NCBI RefSeq assembly: GCF_003057745.1
Contig: NZ_QBJD02000014.1
Span: 1-64,000, forward strand
DNA length: 64,000 nt
Direction: 5' to 3'
From: Enterobacter sp. RIT418
GTDB taxonomy: Bacteria > Pseudomonadota > Gammaproteobacteria > Enterobacterales > Enterobacteriaceae
Positions 1-9,344 of the stretch are shown one piece after another. Position 1 is the stretch's first letter; every line of letters starts with the position of its first letter. Position numbers and translations under genes: made by a program. The notes below the pieces were generated by a model that saw only the letters and a program-made list of their open reading frames with translations, had not been told where the DNA came from and did no database searches.

Positions 1-12
1 ACTGCCAGGCAT
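1..12 (+). rRNA. rrf: 5S rRNA, 3' end only
   Basis: The first 12 bases, ACTGCCAGGCAT, match the last bases of enterobacterial 5S rRNA, and an rrn-type terminator follows at once. The rest of the operon lies outside the window to the left. The match is short, so the call rests on the known 5S end plus the terminator context. Confidence 0.8.
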
Positions 13-25
13 CAAACAAGTGAAG

Positions 26-52
26 AGGCCATCCGGAAGGATGGCCTTTTTG
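26..52 (+). terminator. rrn operon intrinsic terminator
   Basis: GGCCATCC, a GGAA tetraloop, GGATGGCC, then TTTTT: an 8-bp GC-rich stem with a T-run, of the type found downstream of 5S genes in enterobacterial rrn operons. Confidence 0.9.
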
Positions 53-144
53 CGTTTTTGCCCCTTCCTGCTTTCCAGAAACTGATCACCTATTCATCCG
101 TATATACGGTAAACTATCCCGGTTTTTGCATCAGGATAGCGTCT

Positions 145-1173
145 ATGAATCATTCCCTTAAGCCCTGGAATACCTTTGGCATTCAACAGAATGCTAATCA
201 GATTGTACGTGCCGATAGCGCTCAGCAATTGCTGGATGCCTGGCAAAGCGCAGCAGAAAAAGATGAACCTGTCCTGATCCTCGGCGAGGGAAGTAATGTC
301 TTGTTTCTCGATGATTTTGCGGGCACGGTAATCGTCAATCGCATCATGGGAATTGCTGTTGAAGAGCGGGCAGACAGCTGGCACTTGCACGTTGGGGCCG
401 GGGAGAACTGGCACCGTCTAGTGCAGTTCACCCTGGAAAAAGGCATGCCAGGGCTGGAAAACCTCGCCCTCATTCCTGGCTGCGCGGGATCGTCTCCGAT
501 TCAAAATATCGGTGCCTATGGCATCGAACTGAAGCACGTCTGCGAATACGTTGACTGCATTGAGTTAGCAACGGGAAGCGCCCAGCGCTTAACCGCTGAG
601 CAGTGCCGTTTTGGCTATCGTGACAGTATTTTCAAACACGAATATCAGGATCGCTACGTCATTGTGGCCGTTGGCCTGCGCCTGGCGAAACAATGGAACC
701 CGGTCCTGACCTACGGCGATTTAGCCCGTCTCGATCCGGCAACGGTCACCCCTAGTGAAGTGTTTGACTCGGTTTGCCATATGCGAATGACGAAGCTCCC
801 CGATCCGAAAGTGAACGGAAATGCCGGGAGTTTCTTCAAAAACCCGGTTATCAGCGGCGAAGATGCAAAAGCATTTCTTGCTGGCTGGCCGTCGGCTCCG
901 CATTATCCTCAGGCAGATGGCAGCGTGAAGCTGGCTGCGGGATGGCTTATCGATCGGTGCGACTTAAAAGGCACTGCGGTCGGAGGGGCTGCCGTTCACC
1001 GTCAGCAGGCGTTGGTACTGATAAATCAACACGATGCGACCAGCCAGGATGTCGTCCAGCTGGCCCATTATGTCCGTCAGCGCGTTGGCGAAAAATTTAA
1101 CGTCTGGCTAGAGCCAGAAGTACGCTTCATTGGCTGTAAGGGTGAAGTAAACGCCGTGGAGACCATTACGTGA
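145..1173 (+). CDS. murB: UDP-N-acetylenolpyruvoylglucosamine reductase MurB
   Basis: A cytoplasmic FAD enzyme that reduces UDP-GlcNAc-enolpyruvate to UDP-MurNAc with NADPH, the second committed step of peptidoglycan precursor synthesis. The product is 342 residues, the usual length for type I MurB. The FAD-binding signature [10 protein letters not shown] lies near residue 46-55, [16 protein letters not shown] follows, and [11 protein letters not shown] contains the proton-donating serine region. I chose the ATG at 145 because translation from there begins [13 protein letters not shown] as in E. coli; the reading frame is open 29 codons further upstream, but that stretch does not resemble MurB. 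The stop overlaps the birA start (GTGA), so the two genes are translationally coupled, as in E. coli. Confidence 0.98.
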   Translation: MNHSLKPWNTFGIQQNANQIVRADSAQQLLDAWQSAAEKDEPVLILGEGSNVLFLDDFAGTVIVNRIMGIAVEERADSWHLHVGAGENWHRLVQFTLEKGMPGLENLALIPGCAGSSPIQNIGAYGIELKHVCEYVDCIELATGSAQRLTAEQCRFGYRDSIFKHEYQDRYVIVAVGLRLAKQWNPVLTYGDLARLDPATVTPSEVFDSVCHMRMTKLPDPKVNGNAGSFFKNPVISGEDAKAFLAGWPSAPHYPQADGSVKLAAGWLIDRCDLKGTAVGGAAVHRQQALVLINQHDATSQDVVQLAHYVRQRVGEKFNVWLEPEVRFIGCKGEVNAVETIT

Positions 1174-2132
1174 AGGACAATACAATACCCCTGACGCTGA
1201 TCGGCATTCTTGCAGACGGCGAGTTTCATTCAGGTGAGCAGCTGGGCGAGCGGTTAGGTATGAGCCGCGCTGCGATCAATAAGCATATTCAAACGCTTAG
1301 AGACTGGGGCGTCGATGTTTTTACGGTCCCTGGAAAAGGATACAGCCTGCCGGAGCCCATTCAACTGCTGAATGAAGCGCTGATCCGCAGTCAGGTTGTT
1401 CAGGGAAAGGTTGCGGTATTGCCCGTCATCGATTCAACCAACCAGTATCTTCTCGATCGTCTCGCCGAGCTAGAATCAGGTGACGCTTGCGTTGCTGAAT
1501 ATCAGCAGGCCGGACGCGGCCGCCGCGGGCGCAGGTGGTTCTCACCGTTCGGTGCTAACCTCTATCTTTCCATGTTCTGGCGTCTTGAGCAGGGCCCGGC
1601 CGCGGCTGTTGGGCTGAGCCTGGTGATTGGTATCATCATGGCGGAAGTGCTGCAGGATCTGGGAGCCAAAGACGTACGGGTTAAATGGCCCAACGATCTC
1701 TATCTGAAGGATCGCAAGCTGGCGGGCATCCTGGTAGAACTGACGGGAAAAACCGGTGATGCTGCGCAGATCGTAATTGGTGCCGGCCTGAATATGGTGA
1801 TGCGCAACGTGCAGAGCGAGGTGGTCAATCAGGCCTGGACGAACCTGCAGGAGGCCGGGGTGAAAATAGATCGTAACACCCTCGCGGTGCGGCTGATCAA
1901 AGATCTCCGTACGGCGCTCACCCTCTTTGAGCAAGAGGGGCTGGCACCTTTCCTTTCACGCTGGGAAAAGCTGGATAACTTTATTAACCGGCCGGTGAAG
2001 CTGCTGATTGGCGAAAAAGAGGTCTACGGCACGTCTCGCGGCATTGATGCGCAGGGGGCCCTGCTGCTTGAGCAGGATGGGGTGATAAAGCCCTGGGTTG
2101 GCGGTGAGATTTCACTACGAAGCGCGGAATAA
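1170..2132 (+). CDS. birA: Biotin ligase / biotin operon repressor BirA
   Basis: A bifunctional protein: it activates biotin to biotinyl-AMP and transfers it to the BCCP subunit of acetyl-CoA carboxylase. When loaded with biotinyl-AMP and idle, it dimerises and represses the bio operon. Of the 320 residues, the N-terminal winged helix (about 1-60, with [18 protein letters not shown]) binds DNA; the ligase domain carries the GRGRRGR loop (about 115-121), KWPNDLYL and the C-terminal SH3-like part. It starts at GTG, overlapping the murB stop by four bases. In E. coli coaA comes next; here the gene is followed by a terminator and the cellulose locus. Confidence 0.98.
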   Translation: MKDNTIPLTLIGILADGEFHSGEQLGERLGMSRAAINKHIQTLRDWGVDVFTVPGKGYSLPEPIQLLNEALIRSQVVQGKVAVLPVIDSTNQYLLDRLAELESGDACVAEYQQAGRGRRGRRWFSPFGANLYLSMFWRLEQGPAAAVGLSLVIGIIMAEVLQDLGAKDVRVKWPNDLYLKDRKLAGILVELTGKTGDAAQIVIGAGLNMVMRNVQSEVVNQAWTNLQEAGVKIDRNTLAVRLIKDLRTALTLFEQEGLAPFLSRWEKLDNFINRPVKLLIGEKEVYGTSRGIDAQGALLLEQDGVIKPWVGGEISLRSAE

Positions 2133-2158
2133 AAAAGGGAGCCACTGGCTCCCTTTTT
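2132..2158. terminator. Bidirectional terminator between birA and bcsG
   Basis: AAAAAGGGAGCC, ACT, GGCTCCCTTTTT: a perfect 12-bp inverted repeat with a three-base loop. It carries A/T tracts on both sides, so it can end the convergent birA (+) and bcsEFG (-) transcripts. Confidence 0.92.
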
Positions 2159-2170
2159 ACTGATTTAAAT

Positions 2171-3850
2171 TCACTGCGGATACGGCACCCAGTCCCCGCC
2201 GTTCAGGCGAACGTAAGGTTTATTCTGGTACTGAATCACCACCGCATTAGCGTTTTCGGACACCTCTGCAGTCTGCGGCAGGTTACTGGTGAGCTGATCC
2301 CAGTTCACGCTGTCTTCTACGAAAAGCTTCCCATCTACCGCACGTGCTACCAGCTCTGAAATCGCCAGATAGCTGCTTGGCTGCGTAATCTCAATCGGCG
2401 CGCCCTGATGCGGGGCTTTCATACCGAAGAACTTAATGCCGGCAGGAACGTTGGTGATCGAAGGGCTTGGGATATCGCGCAGGCCAGACACCTGCATTCT
2501 GTCGCCTTTCAGCGCAGCACCATGTTCCGGCACAACCACCACCATGACCTTACGGCCTGATTTTTCCAGCTCGGTAAAGAATGCATCAAGCTCATCGAAG
2601 AACTTCTGGGCGCGGACCTTGTAATCGGCGGTTTTGCTCACGCCAGGGAAGTGGTTACCGTCATGCAGCGGCAGTGTGTTATAGAACGTTGCGCTACGCG
2701 GGTTATCGTCCTTTCCGGTGGTATCTAACCAGCGCTGCAGCACGGCGGTATCATCGTAAACCGGCGAACCGTCGAAGCCCAGCAGAGGCACAGGTAAACC
2801 GGTCTGGTCCATCAGCGCAGCCTGCATACCGCCTTCTTCGCGCACTTCCTTCAGGAAGTTACCGAACTGACCGTTGTGGCCCAGCATCAGGTGCTGCGTG
2901 AAGCCCAGTTTCGCCAGGTTATCGAACAGGTAGCACTGATTACCCGCCGGCTGATAGAGGTTTTTATGCGATTGCTGTCCACAGCTCGCTCGCAGCAGGC
3001 GGATGGCCGCCGGGCCGCTGTAGGAGGTCGCAGAGTTAAAATCTTTAAACTGAATATCAAAATGCGACCAGAGTGGATGCGACATCAGCCCGGCAGCCTC
3101 CACGTCCGCCCAGGACAGGGAGCAAATGTTAATCACCAGCAGTTCAAACGGCTGTGCGTCCGCAGGAAGTGCATCCGGGAATTTGGTCTGACGCTTGTCT
3201 TCAGCGGCATAGAAGCTTGAGAGCCAGTTGTTCAGGTTTGCCGACGTCGGCGGTGCCGTTTGTGCCGGGATATCGCCCACCACAGGCGTATCGCCTGCAG
3301 TAGCAACCGTCGCCGCAGCAGAGCCGCCCGTCGTCGTAACGGTCGTTGTTGGCTGACCGGCTGGCCACAGAGAGAAGCTTGGGCCTGCCAGCGTAAGCAC
3401 GTTCAGCCAGACCAGAATAGCCACCACAAACACGGTGACGCGCACCCACTGGGCGAGGAAAAGCCAGGCAACCAGCAGCACGAAGACCGCGCCGATCATC
3501 TGCCAGTTAATGAAGCGCTGGGTTAAATCAAGGATGTAGTCAGCGCTAAAGCCGGCAACCTGCGATCCCTGGCTCATGATGCTATCCGGGCCGGGCAGCC
3601 AGGTATCATGCCAGAACAGCGCAAACCCGATTGGAATGGCAACCCAGTGGCGGATGCGGTGGAGCCTGAGGCTGGGAATGGGCATCAGCAGGAATGCCAT
3701 AAACACCAGGTTAGCCAGCGGATGGAAGTTAAGATAGCCCGCCCACAGCAGCCCAAACTTCACCAGGAAGTAAAAATTCCAGCCGGAAAGGCCGCGCCAG
3801 TATTGCCACAGCGGTGAGGGAGCCGACGTGGTATAGGAAGAGTTAGTCAT
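2171..3850 (-). CDS. bcsG: Cellulose phosphoethanolamine transferase BcsG
   Basis: An inner-membrane enzyme that transfers phosphoethanolamine from lipid onto nascent cellulose, giving pEtN-cellulose of the E. coli biofilm matrix. Its 559 residues equal the E. coli length. There are several TM helices in the first ~160 residues, a Thr/Gly/Ala-rich linker (about 165-205), then a periplasmic alkaline-phosphatase-like domain. The residues known as zinc ligands or nucleophile in E. coli are all present: Cys243, Ser278 (TSYSGP), His396, Glu442 and His443 (PEHG). It is last in bcsEFG and overlaps bcsF by 8 bases. Confidence 0.97.
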   Translation of the reverse strand: MTNSSYTTSAPSPLWQYWRGLSGWNFYFLVKFGLLWAGYLNFHPLANLVFMAFLLMPIPSLRLHRIRHWVAIPIGFALFWHDTWLPGPDSIMSQGSQVAGFSADYILDLTQRFINWQMIGAVFVLLVAWLFLAQWVRVTVFVVAILVWLNVLTLAGPSFSLWPAGQPTTTVTTTGGSAAATVATAGDTPVVGDIPAQTAPPTSANLNNWLSSFYAAEDKRQTKFPDALPADAQPFELLVINICSLSWADVEAAGLMSHPLWSHFDIQFKDFNSATSYSGPAAIRLLRASCGQQSHKNLYQPAGNQCYLFDNLAKLGFTQHLMLGHNGQFGNFLKEVREEGGMQAALMDQTGLPVPLLGFDGSPVYDDTAVLQRWLDTTGKDDNPRSATFYNTLPLHDGNHFPGVSKTADYKVRAQKFFDELDAFFTELEKSGRKVMVVVVPEHGAALKGDRMQVSGLRDIPSPSITNVPAGIKFFGMKAPHQGAPIEITQPSSYLAISELVARAVDGKLFVEDSVNWDQLTSNLPQTAEVSENANAVVIQYQNKPYVRLNGGDWVPYPQ

Positions 3851-4037
3851 GTTTTCGGGTTGCCTTGACTTGCGGAGCTCGTGTCAGTGTTCCGGCTGGT
3901 TTAACGTAGCGAGGTTTTACAAATAACATTCTGGCTGTATCGCGAAGACGGCGAAGCGAATGGCGCGCATAGTAGCCAAGCGGGAAAAAAATTAGTGCAC
4001 AAAGGATGACCAGCTGAATGATATCGCTGATGTTCAT
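3843..4037 (-). CDS. bcsF: Small cellulose synthase accessory membrane protein BcsF
   Basis: A 64-residue protein with one N-terminal TM helix (about residues 7-24) and a basic C-terminal tail ending in KATRKHD. In E. coli BcsF anchors the cytosolic c-di-GMP sensor BcsE at the membrane and works with BcsG in cellulose modification. The motif [11 protein letters not shown] after the TM matches the family. It overlaps bcsE upstream by four bases (ATGA) and bcsG downstream by eight, so the three genes are one coupled operon. Confidence 0.95.
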   Translation of the reverse strand: MNISDIIQLVILCALIFFPLGYYARHSLRRLRDTARMLFVKPRYVKPAGTLTRAPQVKATRKHD

Positions 4038-5608
4038 GATGAGGCACCCTCTTGATTTTCAGATAATAAACGAAGCGGTTCCGGAACCCGACGCCAGATG
4101 TGTCCATCATGCCTGGCGTTGAGAACAGGCTTGGCATCGCTCGTTATTGGAAGGGGTTTCGCCCACTGCTCGGGGGTAAGAGAACGCATTTGCGTGACTT
4201 CCGCACCGATCAGGTTATCTTCAAACCAAATCATGCGGTTAGAAAAAATATCTCCGGTCGGCAGCGGGAAAATATGGTTGAGTGCCGTATCGAGATCGTT
4301 AACCCGGCAGAAGGACAGGAACAGCACCAGACGGTTGTCGCCAATCGTCATAATATCGCCGGTACGGTTTGGGCGGCACAGCGTTAGCGCCTGCTCAACG
4401 CGAATCCCGGGAACGGGACGCAGGGCGACCATCACGCCTTTACCGTCGGCCGGCAGCAGCGTGTTGTTCATCATATTGCTGACCGCATCGCAGAAGGTGT
4501 CCCATTTCTGGTATCCACGGAGCTTCATCGGCTGGGTCATGGAGAGCAGCGTGGAAATATCTTCCGGTACGTGGCGGCTAAACTGCTGGCCCTGAATGCT
4601 TTCGATAAGCGTCAGGCAGCGCGATAGCGGGGCGTTCCAGGGCACAACCATATTGGCGCCGCATCCCAGCAGCAGCCGTTCGTCAGTAGCCCGCAGGCTG
4701 GTGCTGCTTTCTCGCACCACGATTTTTAATGCGCTGCCACGCTGGCGGCGCAGCGTATGAATTTGTCTCGCCAGCGTTTCGATTTGGTTGTTCTGGGCTA
4801 AGGCGAAAACGATGGTCGCGGCTTGCGTCGTACGGGCTTCATTAAATAAGGCTTCGTTGTTGTCGAACAATGACCAATTCTCAGAAAGCGCGGGCGCACC
4901 TTCCAACACGGCAATGTGGCTAAGAATACGTTTTTCATCGCTGCGCGGCTGAACAACGGTTTCCTCCTGCTGAGCAAGATGCCATTCGCCGGACTCAGAG
5001 GTCAGCGTCAGCTGTTGCCGCGCGCTCACGCCCTTTTCGTTGCACCAAAACGCAATATCGTAAAGATAGCTGTCGCTCTGATAGTGAAGGCTTGCCAGGC
5101 CATAAAGAGAACGGTATTCAGCCATCAGAAGCGAGAATAACTTGTCATTATTGCTGCCCGGATTGACGACCAAAACCGTGCACTTTCGATTCCTGGCCCA
5201 CTTATGGAAACTTTCAAGGTAATTGAGTAGTTTCTCAGAAGATATATTCTGCAATGCGTTATTAGCGCATTTAAGAATCAATAAATAGTGATCCGGATCA
5301 ATGGAGCAATCTATATCGCGCGGCAAAAAGGAAAGATTATCTGCATCCGACGGCATGGTAAATAACCGTACAGTTTGTGGACCTTGTTCACTTTCAAGCG
5401 AAACTATCTTATTGGGATCATCACCCATTGTAATGACGGCAACGCGGGAGAGTTTATCCTGCGCGGCGATGGTCTGGTTTACCAGGCGGACAGCTTCCTC
5501 GTCCCGGTCTGTATTAATCCACCAGACTCCTCCAACCGGCATGTGGCGCAATTCATCCCATAATGGCTGAATGCCAATAGAAAATATGGAGCCCACGGTG
5601 TCCCTCAT
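4034..5608 (-). CDS. bcsE: c-di-GMP-binding cellulose regulator BcsE
   Basis: A cytosolic GIL-domain protein that binds c-di-GMP and is needed for full cellulose output; in E. coli it joins the BcsRQ-BcsA complex. It has 524 residues (E. coli 523). The RxGD c-di-GMP motif is intact as Arg415-Thr-Gly-Asp418 inside [12 protein letters not shown], preceded by the conserved [17 protein letters not shown]. The N-terminal receiver-like and NTPase-like regions are less conserved. It is transcribed divergently from bcsR across about 160 bases and is first of bcsEFG. Upstream in-frame start codons are absent near 5608, so this start is preferred. Confidence 0.96.
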   Translation of the reverse strand: MRDTVGSIFSIGIQPLWDELRHMPVGGVWWINTDRDEEAVRLVNQTIAAQDKLSRVAVITMGDDPNKIVSLESEQGPQTVRLFTMPSDADNLSFLPRDIDCSIDPDHYLLILKCANNALQNISSEKLLNYLESFHKWARNRKCTVLVVNPGSNNDKLFSLLMAEYRSLYGLASLHYQSDSYLYDIAFWCNEKGVSARQQLTLTSESGEWHLAQQEETVVQPRSDEKRILSHIAVLEGAPALSENWSLFDNNEALFNEARTTQAATIVFALAQNNQIETLARQIHTLRRQRGSALKIVVRESSTSLRATDERLLLGCGANMVVPWNAPLSRCLTLIESIQGQQFSRHVPEDISTLLSMTQPMKLRGYQKWDTFCDAVSNMMNNTLLPADGKGVMVALRPVPGIRVEQALTLCRPNRTGDIMTIGDNRLVLFLSFCRVNDLDTALNHIFPLPTGDIFSNRMIWFEDNLIGAEVTQMRSLTPEQWAKPLPITSDAKPVLNARHDGHIWRRVPEPLRLLSENQEGASS

Positions 5609-5769
5609 TTCATCTAATTTATCTGTATCTCAGTTTACTAGCGAAAGCCCAGAAATAAACCTAACATTGAAATTAAAGAACATCAGATTTAGCATGTAAA
5701 TCGAAATTCGAGGGCAGGATGCCCGGATAGACCTAAACATGCAAAGTTACTCGAAGGGATAGAATAAGA

Positions 5770-5958
5770 ATGCATAATAATGAGCCCGTAACGCCAGTCG
5801 ATTCCAGCCTGGGGTACACATTCCAAAATGACTTCCTGGCGCTGACGAAGGCCTTTTCGTTACCCGAAATAGACTACACCGATATTTCCCAGCGGGAACA
5901 GTTGGCGGCAGCGCTTAAACGCTGGCCGCTATTAGCTGAATTTGCCCAACAACAATAA
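5770..5958 (+). CDS. bcsR: Cellulose biosynthesis protein BcsR
   Basis: A 62-residue cytosolic protein ending in the family signature DISQREQLAAALKRWPLLAE. In E. coli BcsR binds the SIMIBI NTPase BcsQ, and the BcsR2Q2 tetramer sits under BcsA and also contacts c-di-GMP. The gene heads bcsRQABZC and is separated from bcsQ by 11 bases. No function beyond complex stabilisation is known for the family. Confidence 0.95.
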   Translation: MHNNEPVTPVDSSLGYTFQNDFLALTKAFSLPEIDYTDISQREQLAAALKRWPLLAEFAQQQ

Positions 5959-5969
5959 GGGAGCCATTG

Positions 5970-6722
5970 ATGGCCATACTTGGATTACAGGGCGTGCGTG
6001 GCGGAGTGGGAACCACATCCGTTACTGCGGCGCTGGCGTGGTCATTACAGCTATTAGGTGAATCGGTGCTGGTTATTGATGCCAGCTCCGATAATTTGTT
6101 GCGTATGTCTTTTAACGTCGATTTTACCCGCACAGAGGGCTGGGCGCGCGCGCTGCTTGATGACAAAGACTGGCGTGATGCGGGTATGCGCTACACCTCT
6201 CAGCTCGATTTACTGCCTTTCGGTCAGCTGACTGAAACGGAACGTGGAAATGAAGCGGCGTATCAGCGCCTGTTTTCCCAGTTTGTGACCGCGCTGCAAA
6301 GCCTGAAGGCGCAGGGCCACTACAAATGGATTTTGCTGGATTTGCCGCACGGCGCGGCATCGCTGACGCGTCAGCTCATGGCGCAATGCGATCGTGTGCT
6401 CTCTATTGTGAACGTGGATGCGAACTGCCATATCCGCCTTCACCAGCAGGCGTTGCCCGACAACGCCCAAATTCTGATTAATGATTTACGTATCGGCAGC
6501 CAAATTCAGGACGATCTCTACCAGGTCTGGCTGCAAAGCCAGCGTCGCCTGCTGCCAATCGTTATCCATCGTGATGAGGCGATGGCGGAATGTCTCGCTT
6601 CTAAACAGCCTGTTGGCGAATACCGTAGCGATTCCCTCGCGGCAGAGGAGATCCTGACGCTGGCGAACTGGTGTCTTCTGCATTACGCAGGGTACCGGGA
6701 GTCTGCCGGGAGCGCGGTATGA
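5970..6722 (+). CDS. bcsQ: Cellulose biosynthesis SIMIBI ATPase BcsQ
   Basis: A MinD/ParA-like NTPase of 250 residues, essential for cellulose secretion in E. coli and found at the pole. The deviant Walker A is GVRGGVGTTS near residues 7-16. The conserved C-terminal block CHIRLHQQALPDNAQILIND and VGEYRSDSLAAEEILTLANW identify it as BcsQ rather than a generic ParA. The ATG at 5970 gives MAILGLQGVRGG as in E. coli. E. coli K-12 laboratory strains carry an early nonsense codon here; this copy is open throughout. The stop overlaps the bcsA ATG (ATGA). Confidence 0.97.
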   Translation: MAILGLQGVRGGVGTTSVTAALAWSLQLLGESVLVIDASSDNLLRMSFNVDFTRTEGWARALLDDKDWRDAGMRYTSQLDLLPFGQLTETERGNEAAYQRLFSQFVTALQSLKAQGHYKWILLDLPHGAASLTRQLMAQCDRVLSIVNVDANCHIRLHQQALPDNAQILINDLRIGSQIQDDLYQVWLQSQRRLLPIVIHRDEAMAECLASKQPVGEYRSDSLAAEEILTLANWCLLHYAGYRESAGSAV

Positions 6723-9334
6723 GCCGCTTGTCTACCTGGCTGCTTATTCCTCCAGTCAGCGCGCGCTTAAGCGAGCGCTATCGGCACTATCGTCGACACG
6801 GCGCATCGGCAGTCGGGGCCGCGCTCGGCTGTTTCTGGATGATTTTGGCCTGGACGTTCATTCCGCTCGAACACCCTCGCTGGCAGCGCATTCGGGCACG
6901 GCACAGCGAGCTTTACCCGCACATCAATCCGGACAGGCCGAGGCCGTTAGATCCCGCGCGCTACTTTATTCAGGCCGTCTGGCTGGCGGCAACCTCGCCG
7001 CGAACCGAAGAGAAGAAACCGCGCTGGCGCAGCGTTGACCGCCTGCAAAACCTACGTGAACGCTACCATCAGTGGCTGGACAGCCTGCCCGAACGCGTGG
7101 GCGACAGGACCAGCCATCTGGACGATCACAAAGAGCTCGGGCACCTGCACCCGGGCTTGCGGCGTTTTATTCTCGGCGTGATTGTGGTGTTCTCGCTTAT
7201 CCTGGCGCTGGTCTGCGTTACGCAGCCCTTCAACCCGCTGGCGCAGTTCACCTTCCTGATCCTGCTGTGGGGCGTCGCGCTGCTGGTGCGGCGTATTCCG
7301 GGGCGCTTCTCCGCGCTGATGCTGATTGTGCTGTCGCTCACCGTCTCCTGTCGCTACATCTGGTGGCGCTACACCTCGACGCTGAACTGGAACGATCCGG
7401 TCAGCCTGGTGTGCGGTCTGGTCCTGCTGTTTGCGGAAACTTACGCGTGGATTGTGCTGGTACTGGGCTATTTCCAGGTTATCTGGCCGCTGAATCGTCA
7501 GCCCGTGCCGTTGCCAAAAGATACCGCCCAGTGGCCTTCAGTCGATCTCTTCGTGCCAACCTATAACGAAGATCTGAGCGTCGTGAAAAATACGATTTAC
7601 GCGGCGCTCGGCATCGACTGGCCAAAAGATAAGCTCAAAATCTGGATCCTTGACGACGGTGGCCGCGCGGAGTTCCGCCAGTTTGCGCAGGATGTGGGGG
7701 TTGAGTACATTGCCCGCACCACGCATGAGCACGCGAAGGCCGGTAACATCAACAACGCGCTGAAATATGCCACCGGCGAGTTTGTCTCCATTTTCGACTG
7801 TGACCACGTGCCAACGCGCTCATTCCTGCAGATGACGATGGGCTGGTTCCTGAAAGAGAAAGAGCTGGCGATGATGCAGACGCCGCACCACTTCTTCTCG
7901 CCGGACCCGTTCGAGCGTAACCTGGGGCGTTTTCGCAAAACGCCAAACGAAGGCACGCTGTTCTATGGCCTGGTGCAGGACGGAAACGACATGTGGGACG
8001 CCACGTTCTTCTGCGGCTCCTGCGCGGTGATTCGCCGCAAACCGCTGGATGAAATTGGCGGTATCGCCGTTGAAACCGTGACCGAAGATGCCCACACCTC
8101 GCTGCGCTTGCACCGTCTTGGCTATACCTCCGCCTATATGCGTATTCCGCAGGCGGCGGGCCTGGCAACGGAATCACTCTCCGCGCACATTGGCCAGCGC
8201 ATTCGCTGGGCGCGCGGCATGGTGCAAATCTTCCGCCTGGATAACCCGCTGATGGGCAAAGGGCTGAAGCTGGCGCAGCGCCTGTGCTACGTCAACGCCA
8301 TGTTCCACTTCTTGTCCGGCATTCCACGGTTAATCTTCCTGACCGCGCCGCTGGCGTTCCTGCTTCTTCACGCTTACATCATCTACGCGCCCGCGCTGAT
8401 GATCGCCCTGTTCGTGCTGCCGCACATGATCCACGCCAGCCTGACGAACTCGAAGATTCAGGGCAAATATCGCCATTCGTTCTGGAGTGAAATTTACGAA
8501 ACCGTGCTGGCCTGGTATATCGCCCCGCCAACGATGGTCGCGCTGATCAACCCGCACAAAGGCAAGTTTAACGTCACCGCGAAAGGCGGGCTGGTGGAGG
8601 AAGAATACGTCGACTGGGTGATTTCCCGCCCGTATATCTTCCTCGTGCTGCTCAATATCGTGGGGGTGATCGTCGGCATCTGGCGCTACTTCTATGGCCC
8701 GGAAAACGAGGTCCTGACCGTGTTCGTCAGTATGGCGTGGGTCTTCTACAACCTGATTATCCTCGGCGGCGCGGTGGCTGTGTCGGTAGAAAGCAAGCAG
8801 GTTCGCCGCGCGCATCGCGTTGAAATCTGCATGCCAGCGGCGATTGCCCGAGAAGATGGTCATCTCTTCTCCTGCACCGTTCACGACTTCTCCGACGGCG
8901 GCCTGGGGATCAAAATCAACGGTCAGGGGAAGGTGCTTGAAGGGCAGAAAGTGAATCTACTGCTCAAGCGCGGTCAGCAGGAATATGTTTTCCCGACGCA
9001 GGTCGTGCGCGTGCTGGGCAATGAAGTGGGTCTGCAGCTGATGCCGCTGACCAAAAAGCAACACATCGATTTCGTGCAGTGTACGTTCGCCCGTGCGGAT
9101 ACGTGGGCGCTTTGGCAGGACAGCTTCCCGGAAGATAAACCTCTGGAAAGCCTGCTGGATATTCTGAAGCTGGGGTTCCGTGGCTATCGTCACCTTGCAG
9201 AATTTGCCCCGTCGTCGGTGAAATTAATTTTCCGGTCTCTTACTTCGCTGGTTTCCTGGGTCGTGTCGTTTATTCCTCGTCGGCCCGAGCGGGAAGCGGT
9301 GAAGCAGGCGGACCCGGTTATGGCTCAACAATGA
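6719..9334 (+). CDS. bcsA: Cellulose synthase catalytic subunit BcsA
   Basis: An inner-membrane family 2 glycosyltransferase that polymerises UDP-glucose into beta-1,4-glucan and threads it through its own TM channel. It has 871 residues. Visible motifs are TYNED and DDGGR of the GT domain, DCDH at 360-363 (DxD), TED, and QRIRW at 493-497. The C-terminal PilZ domain has RRAHR at 696-700 and DFSDGG at 723-728, the c-di-GMP-binding pair. The ATG at 6719 overlaps bcsQ; an open upstream extension lies within bcsQ and is not used. It is activated by c-di-GMP, which links it to the phosphodiesterase genes further along the window. Confidence 0.98.
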   Translation: MSRLSTWLLIPPVSARLSERYRHYRRHGASAVGAALGCFWMILAWTFIPLEHPRWQRIRARHSELYPHINPDRPRPLDPARYFIQAVWLAATSPRTEEKKPRWRSVDRLQNLRERYHQWLDSLPERVGDRTSHLDDHKELGHLHPGLRRFILGVIVVFSLILALVCVTQPFNPLAQFTFLILLWGVALLVRRIPGRFSALMLIVLSLTVSCRYIWWRYTSTLNWNDPVSLVCGLVLLFAETYAWIVLVLGYFQVIWPLNRQPVPLPKDTAQWPSVDLFVPTYNEDLSVVKNTIYAALGIDWPKDKLKIWILDDGGRAEFRQFAQDVGVEYIARTTHEHAKAGNINNALKYATGEFVSIFDCDHVPTRSFLQMTMGWFLKEKELAMMQTPHHFFSPDPFERNLGRFRKTPNEGTLFYGLVQDGNDMWDATFFCGSCAVIRRKPLDEIGGIAVETVTEDAHTSLRLHRLGYTSAYMRIPQAAGLATESLSAHIGQRIRWARGMVQIFRLDNPLMGKGLKLAQRLCYVNAMFHFLSGIPRLIFLTAPLAFLLLHAYIIYAPALMIALFVLPHMIHASLTNSKIQGKYRHSFWSEIYETVLAWYIAPPTMVALINPHKGKFNVTAKGGLVEEEYVDWVISRPYIFLVLLNIVGVIVGIWRYFYGPENEVLTVFVSMAWVFYNLIILGGAVAVSVESKQVRRAHRVEICMPAAIAREDGHLFSCTVHDFSDGGLGIKINGQGKVLEGQKVNLLLKRGQQEYVFPTQVVRVLGNEVGLQLMPLTKKQHIDFVQCTFARADTWALWQDSFPEDKPLESLLDILKLGFRGYRHLAEFAPSSVKLIFRSLTSLVSWVVSFIPRRPEREAVKQADPVMAQQ

Positions 9335-9344
9335 TGATAACGCG

